The notes beneath the pieces were generated by a model. It did not search any database. It was not told the DNA's origin and saw only the letters and a program-made list of their open reading frames with translations. This document shows, piece after piece, positions 13,826-20,913 of a stretch of 21,625 nucleotides of DNA. Origin of the DNA: Nitrospira sp. Its GTDB lineage: Bacteria > Nitrospirota > JACRHL01. Made by a program: the position numbers and the translations under genes. The stretch's first letter is position 1, and the number at the start of each line of letters is the position of its first letter. The stretch is from NCBI GenBank assembly GCA_026994095.1, contig JALWRU010000233.1:1-21625 (forward strand), written 5' to 3'.

Positions 13826-15441
13826 GCGACAACAGCCTGCCTGCCCGTGTCGATATTTATGACACCACCCTCAGGGACGGAGCCCAGTCGGAGGATGTGT
13901 CGTTCTCGGTAGCCGACAAGCTGCGGGTGGTGCAGCAGCTGGATATCCTGGGGGTCCACTATGTGGAAGGGGGCTGGCCCAGCGCCAACCGCAAGGAGGC
14001 CGAGTTCTTCGAGCAGGTGCGGGAGTTGCCCCTGAAGACTGCGCAGGTGACCGCCTTTGGCAGCACCCATCGGGCCAGCATGGTGGTGGAAGACGACCCC
14101 AACCTGATCGGCCTGCTGTCGTCCGGGGCCGATGCGCTGTGTATCTTTGGCAAAAGCTGGGACTTTCATGTGACCCATGCCCTGTCGATCTCACTGGAGC
14201 GCAATCTGGAGCTGATCGAGAATACGGTGACCTATTTAAAGGCCCACCGCTCCCGCGTGTTCTATGACGCCGAGCATTTTTTTGACGGCTTCAAGGCCGA
14301 CCCGGAGTACGCCCTCACTACGCTGGAGGCCGCCGCTGCGGGCGGGGCCGATGCGTTGGTACTGTGTGACACCAATGGCGGCACCATGCCGTGGGAAGTG
14401 GCCGAGATGGTCCGTACGGTGCGGGCGCGGATCGCTTGTGATGTCGGCATCCATACCCACAACGACAGCGGGCTGGCGGTGGCCAATGCGCTGGCAGCAG
14501 TGCAGCAGGGTGCCGTACAGGTGCAGGGCACCATCAACGGCTATGGCGAGCGCTGCGGCAATGCCAACCTGATCTCGGTCATGGCCAATCTGGAGTTGAA
14601 GATGGGTATCAAGGCCTTGCCGGAAGGCGGCCTGACCCATTTGAAAGAGACCTCCGCCAGCCTGTTTGAACTGGCCAACATGCCCCACAACAAGCAGTTG
14701 CCCTATGTCGGCGAGTCGGCTTTTGCCCATAAGGGTGGCATCCATGTAAGTGCGGTAGAAAAAGACGCCCGCACCTATGAGCATGTGACCCCCGAGTCGG
14801 TGGGCAACCGCCGCCGGGTGTTGATCTCTGACTACTCCGGGCGTAGCAATGTGGTCTATAAAGCCAAAGAGCTGGGGCTGGATCTGGGCGACAAGACTCC
14901 CATGTCGGCCAATATCCTGGCACAGATCAAGGAGCTGGAGGCCACCGGCTATCAATTTGAGGGGGCCGAGGCGTCCTTTGAGCTGCTGATCCACAAGGCC
15001 CAGGGCAACCACAAACGGTACTTTGAGCTGGCCGGTTTCCGGGTGGTACTGGACAAGCGCGGCAGCGACGGTGAGACCCTCACCGAGGCCACCGTCAAGG
15101 TGCGGGTGGGGGAGCAGGAACAATTGATGGCGGCAGAGGGTGACGGCCCGGTGAACGCATTGGATGTGGCCCTGCGTTCGGCCCTGTCGCGTTTCTATCC
15201 GCAGATCAACGAATTTCGGCTGGTGGACTACAAGGTACGGGTCTTAACTGGCCGCAACGGCACCGCCTCGCGGGTGCGGGTACTCGTGGAGAGTGGCGAC
15301 AACAGCGGTAGCTGGGGCACGGTCGGAGTCTCTACCAATATCATCGAAGCCAGCTATATGGCGTTGGTGGACGCCATCGACTACCGGTTGATGCGTGACG
15401 ACGCCGAAGAGCGAGCGGCCCAGGGTCGTGCCGAGCAATGA
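13822..15441 (+). CDS. cimA: (R)-citramalate synthase
   Basis: This 539-residue enzyme condenses pyruvate with acetyl-CoA to citramalate, the entry to 2-oxobutyrate and isoleucine without threonine. It belongs to the 2-isopropylmalate synthase/homocitrate synthase superfamily. The TIM barrel starts with YDTTLRDGAQSEDVSF, where R18 and D19 are catalytic, and continues with HYVEGGWP, typical of CimA rather than LeuA. H211 and H213 in HTHNDSG are metal ligands, followed by GTINGYGERCGNANL. FAHKGGIHVSAV lies in the linker, and the C-terminal LeuA-like regulatory domain occupies roughly residues 400-520. GTG start overlaps the lysC stop by four bases. The motif and length fit the long CimA family (TIGR00977 as I recall). 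2-isopropylmalate synthase is the alternative but fits less well. Confidence 0.92.
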   Translation: MSDNSLPARVDIYDTTLRDGAQSEDVSFSVADKLRVVQQLDILGVHYVEGGWPSANRKEAEFFEQVRELPLKTAQVTAFGSTHRASMVVEDDPNLIGLLSSGADALCIFGKSWDFHVTHALSISLERNLELIENTVTYLKAHRSRVFYDAEHFFDGFKADPEYALTTLEAAAAGGADALVLCDTNGGTMPWEVAEMVRTVRARIACDVGIHTHNDSGLAVANALAAVQQGAVQVQGTINGYGERCGNANLISVMANLELKMGIKALPEGGLTHLKETSASLFELANMPHNKQLPYVGESAFAHKGGIHVSAVEKDARTYEHVTPESVGNRRRVLISDYSGRSNVVYKAKELGLDLGDKTPMSANILAQIKELEATGYQFEGAEASFELLIHKAQGNHKRYFELAGFRVVLDKRGSDGETLTEATVKVRVGEQEQLMAAEGDGPVNALDVALRSALSRFYPQINEFRLVDYKVRVLTGRNGTASRVRVLVESGDNSGSWGTVGVSTNIIEASYMALVDAIDYRLMRDDAEERAAQGRAEQ

Positions 15442-15910
15442 CCCGTCGCCCCACGTTGTACTGACTTCGGTCGGGCAGGACGACCCCATCGAGCGAGGGG
15501 TGGTGCTGGCCGTTACTCCCGGTCGGGCGACCGTGCGCATGACCGCCTCTGCGGCCTGTGACAGTTGTAGCCAGGCGTCGCTCTGCCACCCTGGCAGCGA
15601 CAATTATCGCGATGTACAGGTCGATGACCCATTGGGAACCACCCCCGGCCAGGAGGTACAGGTACGGCTGCCCAAACGGGGGGCGTGGCTGGCCATGGGG
15701 TTGGTCTATGGGGTGCCGATTGTGGCATTGTTACTGGGCGCGCTGTGGGGCTATCACAGACCTTCGGCCTCGCCAGAGCAGGCCGATCTGGCAGCGGCGA
15801 TCGGCGCGGTCACCGGCTTGATTTGCGGCTTTGTGCTATTGCGCTGGAGCCGCCCCTGGTACGAAAAACGGGCCGCTCTGGTGCCGGTTATTCTGCGAAT
15901 TGTGAGGTAA
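15428..15910 (+). CDS. RseC/MucC-like (SoxR-reducing system) membrane protein
   Basis: The protein (about 160 residues) has an N-terminal soluble part with GVVLAVTPGRATVRM and a cysteine cluster CDSCSQASLC, then two transmembrane helices (WLAMGLVYGVPIVALLLGALWG and a second in the IGAVTGLICGFVLL region) and a basic tail. This is the layout of the RseC/MucC family, linked in other bacteria to control of sigma-E activity or to reduction of SoxR with Rnf-type complexes. No rpoE, rseA, rseB or rnf genes are in the window. The start is uncertain. The frame is open to a GTG at 15395, and I prefer GTG 15428, which shortens the overlap with cimA to 14 bases, though neither has a clear ribosome site. 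Confidence 0.8.
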   Translation: MPSNDPSPHVVLTSVGQDDPIERGVVLAVTPGRATVRMTASAACDSCSQASLCHPGSDNYRDVQVDDPLGTTPGQEVQVRLPKRGAWLAMGLVYGVPIVALLLGALWGYHRPSASPEQADLAAAIGAVTGLICGFVLLRWSRPWYEKRAALVPVILRIVR

Positions 15911-15923
15911 CCTCTGGATTTAT

Positions 15924-15952
15924 TTGACCTTCGTGCGGATCGTCGATATGAT
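15924..15952 (+). promoter_or_regulatory. Sigma-70 promoter of ihfA-merR-tRNA-Pro
   Basis: A -35 TTGACC (15924-15929), 17-base spacer and -10 TATGAT (15947-15952) give five of six matches in each box. It starts a leader of about 70 bases before the ihfA ATG. Confidence 0.8.
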
Positions 15953-15960
15953 TGGCGACC

Positions 15961-16010
15961 GGTAGTCAGGTGAGCGGAACGGGCGCAGGGTTCGATAGCG
16001 GTCACCTACC
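15961..16010 (+). other. Potential hairpin in the ihfA leader
   Basis: AGGTGA (15968-15973) is complementary to TCACCT (16002-16007), and outer GGT (15961-15963) can pair with ACC (16008-16010). The structure would occupy most of the untranslated leader and ends 17 bases before the ATG. There is no T run, so it is not a terminator. It may affect mRNA stability or translation, or may be chance. Confidence 0.3.
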
Positions 16011-16027
16011 AGCATGGGTCTGGGATC

Positions 16028-16312
16028 ATGAGAAAAGCGGACATTGCTAACATCCTCTACGAGCGCCACGGCGTCCCCAAGCGCGAGGCAGCGGCCATCG
16101 TTGAGTTAATTCTCGATGAAATTAAAGAGTCCCTCGCCAACGGCGAAGAGGTCAAGATTGCCGGGTTCGGCAACTTTACCGTACGCCACAAGCGCGAGCG
16201 CAAAGGCCGTAACCCCAAGACCGGTGAGGAGATCGGAATCTCTCCCCGGCGGGTGGTGTCGTTTAAGGCCAGCCCGGTCTTCAAACAGCAGATTCTGGAC
16301 GAACGAACCTAA
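16028..16312 (+). CDS. ihfA: Integration host factor alpha subunit
   Basis: This 94-residue protein belongs to the HU/IHF family of DNA-bending proteins. The family signature GFGNFTVRHKRERKGRNP (residues 47-64) includes P63, which intercalates at the tip of the beta arm. The helix-rich N-terminal part and the KTGEEIGISPRRVVSFK block match IHF-alpha better than HU. With IHF-beta, encoded elsewhere, it would bend DNA at promoters and recombination sites. It has its own promoter. It is followed by a MerR-like gene and tRNA-Pro, a grouping also known in other Pseudomonadota. No pheT lies upstream here, unlike in gammaproteobacteria where ihfA follows pheST. Confidence 0.95.
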   Translation: MRKADIANILYERHGVPKREAAAIVELILDEIKESLANGEEVKIAGFGNFTVRHKRERKGRNPKTGEEIGISPRRVVSFKASPVFKQQILDERT

Positions 16313-16370
16313 TGTTAAGCGGGTGGGGTGCTACCGGCACTCCCAACTCGGGGATGAAACAGGGCAGGAA

Positions 16371-16781
16371 ATGCCTGAAACACCACAAAAACTGTTTTAT
16401 AAAATCGGTGAGGTTGCCCGCCTGACCGGTTTGCCTGCCCACGTATTGCGGTACTGGGAGAGCGAGTTTCCTCAGTTATGCCCCGCCAAGGGGGCTGGTG
16501 GACAACGCCGTTACCGGCCCGAAGAAGTCGCGCTGGTGCAGACCCTGCAACGGTTGTTGCATGAAGAGCGACTCACCATCGAGGGTGCGCGTCAGCGTCT
16601 GCGAGAACAGGGAGTCCAGGCGGCCCGGTTGGCCACCGCCGATACCACCACAGCAGCCAGCGACAAGCCCGTATTAAAAAACACCCGCGAGGGGTTGCGG
16701 GAGCTACTCGACTTCATGGACAATACCGGCTCTTTTCGGACTGGCTCCAGTTCCGATTCGGGGCGTGGCGCAGTCCGGTAG
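16371..16781 (+). CDS. MerR family transcriptional regulator
   Basis: This 136-residue protein has an N-terminal MerR winged helix-turn-helix (about residues 8-75): FYKIGEVARLTGLPAHVLRYWESEF is the recognition region, read here as KIGEVARLTG then LRYWE, followed by RRYRPEEVALV. The remainder is a short helical part and a polar tail with no cysteine cluster or ligand domain, so no metal or redox signal is implied. The ATG at 16371 closely follows AGGGCAGGAA. The frame is open further upstream, inside ihfA, but that part is a shadow. The last seven codons and the stop lie inside the tRNA-Pro gene, and the TAG stop is the TAG of the tRNA D-loop GGTAG. Target genes are unknown. Confidence 0.88.
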   Translation: MPETPQKLFYKIGEVARLTGLPAHVLRYWESEFPQLCPAKGAGGQRRYRPEEVALVQTLQRLLHEERLTIEGARQRLREQGVQAARLATADTTTAASDKPVLKNTREGLRELLDFMDNTGSFRTGSSSDSGRGAVR

Positions 16782-16835
16782 CGTACACCCTTGGGGTGGG
16801 TGTGGTCGCTGGTTCAAATCCAGTCGCCCCGACCA
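16759..16835 (+). tRNA. tRNA-Pro (anticodon GGG)
   Basis: The 77-base gene forms a full cloverleaf. The acceptor stem pairs CGGGGCG with CGCCCCG, with discriminator A and an encoded CCA. The D-arm contains GGTAGCG, the anticodon stem CACCC/GGGTG encloses loop TTGGGGT giving anticodon GGG (CCC and CCU codons), and the T-arm is GCTGG-TTCAAAT-CCAGT. Its first 23 bases overlap the end of the MerR-like gene. I see no promoter directly upstream, so it is probably processed out of the ihfA-merR transcript. Confidence 0.96.
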
Positions 16836-16845
16836 TTATTAGATC

Positions 16846-16868
16846 GTGAATCCTTACCAAGGGTTCAC
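16846..16868 (+). other. Ten-base-pair hairpin in the tRNA-Pro trailer
   Basis: GTGAATCCTT (16846-16855) pairs along its full length with AAGGGTTCAC (16859-16868), with one G-U pair and a three-base loop. It has no following T run. It sits 10 bases after the CCA and four bases before the terminator hairpin. It may act in trailer processing, for instance as an exonuclease block or endonuclease site. Confidence 0.55.
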
Positions 16869-16872
16869 TCTT

Positions 16873-16917
16873 CTGCCGACGGCGCCATTATCCATGGGCC
16901 GTCGGCAGCTTTTTTTT
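16873..16917 (+). terminator. Strong intrinsic terminator after tRNA-Pro
   Basis: CTGCCGACGGC (16873-16883) pairs perfectly with GCCGTCGGCAG (16898-16908) around a 14-base loop that is itself partly self-complementary (CCATTATCCATGG). Eight Ts follow (16910-16917). It ends only 23 bases before the surE ATG. Confidence 0.9.
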
Positions 16918-16940
16918 AAGGGGTGAACGCACACCGACCT

Positions 16941-17741
16941 ATGGCCCGCATTCTGGTATCCAACGACGACGGTATCGACGCCCCCGGTATTCAGGCGCTG
17001 GCCGCTGCGTTGAAGGCGGTGGGCGAGGTGACGGTGGTGGCCCCGGAGCGGGAGCAAAGCGCCGCCAGCCATGCCCTGACCCTGCACAAACCGTTGCGTA
17101 TTTACGAGGGTCGGCCCGGTCAGTACGCCATCAGCGGGACCCCCACCGACTGCGTCAATATGGCGGTCCACCAGATTATGGCCGAGCCGCCCGACCTGTT
17201 GGTGTCGGGCATCAACCGGGGTGCCAATCTGGGTGATGACGTCACCTATTCAGGCACCGTATCGGCGGCCATGGAAGGGACCTTGTTAGGGATTCCGTCC
17301 ATCGCCATCTCACAGCTATTCTGGCAGGACAGCGACTACCAGACCTCGGCGGCGTTTGCCGCAACACTGGCGCAGACGGTGCTGGATAACATCGCGGCGG
17401 GCAATCCCTTACCCGTGGATACCCTGCTCAACGTGAACGTGCCCGATCTGCCCCAGCGGTTGATTCGCGGTACCCGCTGGACCACTCAGGGCAAGCGCCG
17501 CTTTACTAAAGATCAGGTGATTGAGCAGGTCGATCCGCGCGGTCGCAAGTACTACTGGGTAGGGGGCAGTGCCGTGCTGTGGGAGGGCGACCCCAAGTCC
17601 GACCATGCGGCGGTGACCGCAGGGTATATTTCGGTGATGCCGGTACACCTGGACCTGACCCATTATGGTGCGCTGGAAGCCCTGTCCCAGTGGCAGATCC
17701 CCTTTTCATCAGACGGCGAACCCGACCCGGAGCGGTCCTGA
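16941..17741 (+). CDS. surE: 5'/3'-nucleotidase SurE
   Basis: This 266-residue protein is the stationary-phase survival acid phosphatase that removes phosphate from nucleoside monophosphates. The start ILVSNDDGIDAPGI gives metal ligands D9 and D10. S40 in EREQSAASH and N92 in SGINRGANLG complete the metal site. SGTPTDCVN is also typical. I chose ATG 16941 because it gives the conserved N-terminus. The frame is open to a GTG at 16923, but that sits one base after AAGG, too close for a ribosome site, while for the ATG the purine run AGGGG is 17 bases away. Neither start has a good site. The gene follows a strong terminator with no obvious promoter, so it may be driven from within the hairpin region or by read-through. 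Confidence 0.94.
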   Translation: MARILVSNDDGIDAPGIQALAAALKAVGEVTVVAPEREQSAASHALTLHKPLRIYEGRPGQYAISGTPTDCVNMAVHQIMAEPPDLLVSGINRGANLGDDVTYSGTVSAAMEGTLLGIPSIAISQLFWQDSDYQTSAAFAATLAQTVLDNIAAGNPLPVDTLLNVNVPDLPQRLIRGTRWTTQGKRRFTKDQVIEQVDPRGRKYYWVGGSAVLWEGDPKSDHAAVTAGYISVMPVHLDLTHYGALEALSQWQIPFSSDGEPDPERS

Positions 17742-17819
17742 CCCGGCACGGTTATTTCCGGCAACGCCGTCAGTGGTGGATCGCGGGTCGGTTGTGGGTC
17801 GCCACTTCAGGAGTTTTTG

Positions 17820-18413
17820 GTGTTACACGACCTTTATCAATGGATGCTTGGCTGGGCTGATTCGCCCAATGCCGTGCCCGCACTGTTCTTGCTGGCGGTG
17901 GCCGAGTCGTCGTTCTTTCCGATTCCGGTGGATGTGCTGTTAATCGCTATGGGGCTTGCGGCCCCGGATCAGGCGCTGTTTTTTGCGGCGGTCTGTACCG
18001 TCGGAAGTGTATTGGGTGGTGCGGCCGGGTACGGCATCGGTCGGGTCGGGGGGCGGCCGATTCTAGAGCGCTTTGTAGCTAAGGTCACGCTGACCAAAAT
18101 TCACGACTATTTTGACCGTTATGAAGACTGGGCCATCGGTATCGCCGGGTTCACACCGGTGCCGTACAAGGTATTTACCATCGCTGCCGGGGCCTTGTGG
18201 ATCCGGTTCTGGCGGTTTGTGGTGATCTCGGCCCTGTCGCGGGGGGCGCGTTTCTTTTTGGTCGGTTTCCTGATCTGGGTGTGGGGTGAGCAGATCCGCG
18301 AGTTGATCGACCGCTACCTGAACCTTTTCACCATCGGCTTTTCTGTGCTGTTGGTGGGCGGCTTCTGGTGGGTACAGCGACAGGGTAAAAAGGCCCTGGG
18401 CAACGGGGGCTGA
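17820..18413 (+). CDS. YqaA/DedA-like (VTT domain) inner membrane protein
   Basis: This 197-residue protein has four or so hydrophobic segments and matches the YqaA branch of the DedA/VTT (SNARE-associated) family. Motifs are SSFFPIPVDVLLIAMGL near residue 31, GSVLGGAAGYGIGRVGG, FTPVPYKVFTIAAG and SRGARFFLVG, which contains the conserved re-entrant-loop arginine. DedA relatives act in lipid-carrier or lipid translocation, but the substrate of YqaA proteins is not established. I prefer GTG 17820, six bases after CAGGAG, to the in-frame TTG at 17817. It lies 78 bases after surE and two bases before rlmB, so the last two are probably co-translated. Confidence 0.88.
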   Translation: MLHDLYQWMLGWADSPNAVPALFLLAVAESSFFPIPVDVLLIAMGLAAPDQALFFAAVCTVGSVLGGAAGYGIGRVGGRPILERFVAKVTLTKIHDYFDRYEDWAIGIAGFTPVPYKVFTIAAGALWIRFWRFVVISALSRGARFFLVGFLIWVWGEQIRELIDRYLNLFTIGFSVLLVGGFWWVQRQGKKALGNGG

Positions 18414-18415
18414 GC

Positions 18416-19336
18416 ATGGCACGAAGACGACCGGGTGACAGTGGCAGGCGCGGCAGAGGCCCGGCACGGGGTCCACGACAGCGAGACGACGGCCACCGGC
18501 AGGAGCGCCCGGAGCGGACTGCCCACAGGGATCACTACGACGATGAGATAGGCGACCGTCAGGACCTGCCTGAAGTCGAGGCGGGGGACTCCGCCAATCG
18601 GCTGTTCGGTCTGCACCCGGTAAAGGCCTTGTTAACCACCAATCCGGGCCGGGTATCGCGTTTGCACCTGCTGGATCAAAACCGCTCCCACGGTATTGGT
18701 GAGTTGGTGACGTTGGCCAAGAGTGCCAAAATCCCGTTCTCTCATGTGGACCGTATGCGGCTGGATCAGATGGCCGATACCACCAAACATCAGGGGGTGG
18801 TGGCCGACGTGGCCCCGGTGGCCTACGAAACGCTGGATGATGTGCTGGCCCGCTGTGAGGGCAGGCCGGATGCGTTGGTGATGCTGCTCGATCAGGTAGA
18901 AGATCCTCGCAATCTGGGCGCGATCCTGCGTACTGCCGAGGCCTGCGGTGCCCACGGGGTGATCATTCCCAAGCGGCGCGCGGCCCCCATGACGTCGCTG
19001 GTGGCCAAGGTCTCCGCCGGAGCCTGTTTTCATCTGCCTCCGGCGCGGGTAGAGAATCTGGCCCAGGCCATGAAAACCCTGCAACAGGCCGGTTTCTGGC
19101 TGGTGGGGCTGGACGGGGAGGCCGATATTCCCCTGTCTCGGGTCAAGATGGTCGGTCCCACGGTGTTGGTGATGGGGGGCGAGGGCAAGGGGCTGCGGCC
19201 ACTGGTGAAACGCAACTGCGATGTGGTGGCCAGGATTCCCTTGAGCGGGCAGACCCCGTCCCTCAACGTGTCGGTGGCAGCGGCCATGTCGTTGTACGAA
19301 GTGTGCAGTCAACGGGGGTGGGGAATCGATCCCTGA
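18416..19336 (+). CDS. rlmB: 23S rRNA 2'-O-methyltransferase of the RlmB/TrmH (SpoU) family
   Basis: This 306-residue SPOUT enzyme most likely methylates the 2'-hydroxyl of G2251 in the 23S rRNA P loop. The substrate-binding N-terminal domain starts at RLFGLHPVKALL (residues 62-73). The three SpoU motifs are DQVEDPRNLGAILRTAEACG (159-178), VMGGEGKGLRPLVKRNCD (252-269) and IPLSGQTPSLNVSVAAAM (274-291), which make the knotted SAM site. Residues 1-60 are an extra tail rich in arginine, aspartate and glycine, absent from the 243-residue Escherichia coli protein. It is probably disordered and RNA-binding. The ATG lies three bases after the YqaA-like stop. Confidence 0.92.
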   Translation: MARRRPGDSGRRGRGPARGPRQRDDGHRQERPERTAHRDHYDDEIGDRQDLPEVEAGDSANRLFGLHPVKALLTTNPGRVSRLHLLDQNRSHGIGELVTLAKSAKIPFSHVDRMRLDQMADTTKHQGVVADVAPVAYETLDDVLARCEGRPDALVMLLDQVEDPRNLGAILRTAEACGAHGVIIPKRRAAPMTSLVAKVSAGACFHLPPARVENLAQAMKTLQQAGFWLVGLDGEADIPLSRVKMVGPTVLVMGGEGKGLRPLVKRNCDVVARIPLSGQTPSLNVSVAAAMSLYEVCSQRGWGIDP

Positions 19337-19382
19337 TTCAGGTATACTGCCGGGAGCTTTTGGAGCCCAAGGAGGTGCAGTT

Positions 19383-20294
19383 GTGGCAAGCGTTGAAATG
19401 GACCTCTTGAAGGTACTGGCAGAGCGAGAGGCAGCGGCGGAAGAGCCTGCCGCCCCCACCGGCCCCAGTACCGACGTTGTGCGCAGCTATCTGCGTGATA
19501 TTCGTCGCTCGCAGCTACTGACCTTTGACGAGGAGCAGGAGTTGGGTCGGCTGATCTCTCAGGGTGATGAGCCCGCCCGCCAGAAGATGATCGAGAGCAA
19601 CCTCAGGCTGGTGGTCTCCATCGGCAAGCGCTATGTCAATCGCGGGTTGCCGTTCTCTGACATCATCGAAGAGGGCAATCTGGGCCTCATGCGCGCCGTG
19701 GAGAAGTTTGACTATACCAAGGGCTTCAAGCTGTCTACCTACGCCAGTTGGTGGATTCGCCAGTCCATCGAGCGGGCCATTATCAACCAGTCCAAGGTGG
19801 TGCGGCTGCCGGTGCATGTGGTCGAGCGGGTCAATCGCTACTTCAAAGCGGTTGAAAAGCTGCTGCAGGAGCACGGCACCGACCCCACCATCGAGCAGAT
19901 TGCCGAGGCCATGGACAAAACCGAGGCCGAGGTCGAGACCCTCAAAGGGTTGCTGCAAAGCACTTACTCCCTGGACAGCCCGGTAGGGGATCAGGAAGAC
20001 ACCTCGTTAGGTGACCTGCTTGAGGACCACAAGGCCGCCTCCCCCTCCAGCAGTGCCGAGGGCATTATCCAGCGAGAGCGCATTGTGCAGTGGCTGGGGA
20101 TTTTGCGAGAAAAAGAGCGGCTGGTGATCGAGTATCGCTTCGGTCTACAGGGTGAAGAGCCCAAAACCCTGGAACAGATCGGTCGTATCTTCGGCCTGAC
20201 CCGTGAGCGGGTGCGGCAGATCGAGACGGCCGCACTGAACAAGCTGCGGGCGCTGGTGGCGGAGCAGACCCTCACCTCACAGGAGTTCTTTTAA
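19383..20294 (+). CDS. rpoS: Sigma-70 family RNA polymerase sigma factor, RpoS-like
   Basis: This 303-residue factor has region 1.2 (about 30-62), region 2 (about 68-138) with SNLRLVVSIGKRY, IIEEGNLGLMRAVEKFD and STYASWWIRQSIERAI, region 3 (about 140-215) and region 4 (about 228-292) with helix-turn-helix TLEQIGRIFGLTRERVRQIE at 262-281. It lacks the long region 1.1 and non-conserved region of RpoD. Length, VVRSYLRDI at the start and linkage to surE favour an RpoS-type stationary-phase factor. A minor RpoD paralogue is the alternative. The GTG start has a near-perfect AAGGAGGT (19369-19376) six bases upstream. TATACT (19343-19348) could be a -10, but I see no matching -35. Confidence 0.88.
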   Translation: MASVEMDLLKVLAEREAAAEEPAAPTGPSTDVVRSYLRDIRRSQLLTFDEEQELGRLISQGDEPARQKMIESNLRLVVSIGKRYVNRGLPFSDIIEEGNLGLMRAVEKFDYTKGFKLSTYASWWIRQSIERAIINQSKVVRLPVHVVERVNRYFKAVEKLLQEHGTDPTIEQIAEAMDKTEAEVETLKGLLQSTYSLDSPVGDQEDTSLGDLLEDHKAASPSSSAEGIIQRERIVQWLGILREKERLVIEYRFGLQGEEPKTLEQIGRIFGLTRERVRQIETAALNKLRALVAEQTLTSQEFF

Positions 20295-20371
20295 GCGTCG
20301 CTGTCGGATTGGGACGGGGGCCGCAGGCGCTCCCGGACTGTGTGTTTCCCACTACCTTGAACGGAGTCAGC

Positions 20372-20893
20372 ATGGACTTACGTCAGTACATCCGCGAGGT
20401 GCCTGAATTCCCCAAACCGGGCATCAATTTTTTTGACATTACCACCCTGTTAAAAGAGCCGGAGCCGTTGGCCGAGGCCCTGCGACAGATGGCCGCACCA
20501 TTTACCGACGCCGGTATTCAGCGGGTGGTAGGCACTGAGGCCCGTGGGTTTATCCTGGGCGCGCCCATTGCGGTGGCCCTTGCTGCCGGGTTTGTGCCGG
20601 TACGCAAACCGGGCAAGCTGCCTGCCCCCACCCATCAGGCCAGCTACGAGCTGGAATACGGTACCGACACCCTCTGTATGCATCAGGACGCCATTCAACC
20701 GGGCGAACGGGTGCTGGTAGTCGATGACCTGCTGGCCACTGGCGGCACACTGGGGGCTACGGTAGAGCTGATTGAAAAGCTGGGCGGCGAGGTGGTCGGT
20801 ATCTCACTGCTGATCGATATTGTGGCACTCAAGGATGCCCCGGCCCGCGCCCGTTTGGCGAACATCCGCCAGCACGTGGTGTTGCCCCTCTGA
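20372..20893 (+). CDS. apt: Adenine phosphoribosyltransferase
   Basis: This 173-residue purine salvage enzyme makes AMP from adenine and PRPP in the cytosol. It shows IREVPEFPKPGINFFDIT at the start (residues 7-24), GTEARGFILGAP (54-65), VRKPGKLP (77-84) and the PRPP-binding loop VLVVDDLLATGGT (114-126). The frame is open upstream to 20309, but ATG 20372 gives the standard N-terminus and has GGAG five bases upstream. It follows the sigma factor gene by 77 bases, in which I see no convincing promoter or terminator. Confidence 0.96.
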   Translation: MDLRQYIREVPEFPKPGINFFDITTLLKEPEPLAEALRQMAAPFTDAGIQRVVGTEARGFILGAPIAVALAAGFVPVRKPGKLPAPTHQASYELEYGTDTLCMHQDAIQPGERVLVVDDLLATGGTLGATVELIEKLGGEVVGISLLIDIVALKDAPARARLANIRQHVVLPL

Positions 20894-20913
20894 GCGGGCG
20901 GCGAACTGGTTGG

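Noticed and set aside
16116..16370. Upstream extension of the MerR-like reading frame into ihfA.
   Set aside because: It overlaps ihfA in another frame, lacks family similarity, and the ATG at 16371 gives the standard MerR N-terminus.
20309..20371. Upstream extension of apt by 21 codons.
   Set aside because: ATG 20372 has a good ribosome site and gives the normal protein length.
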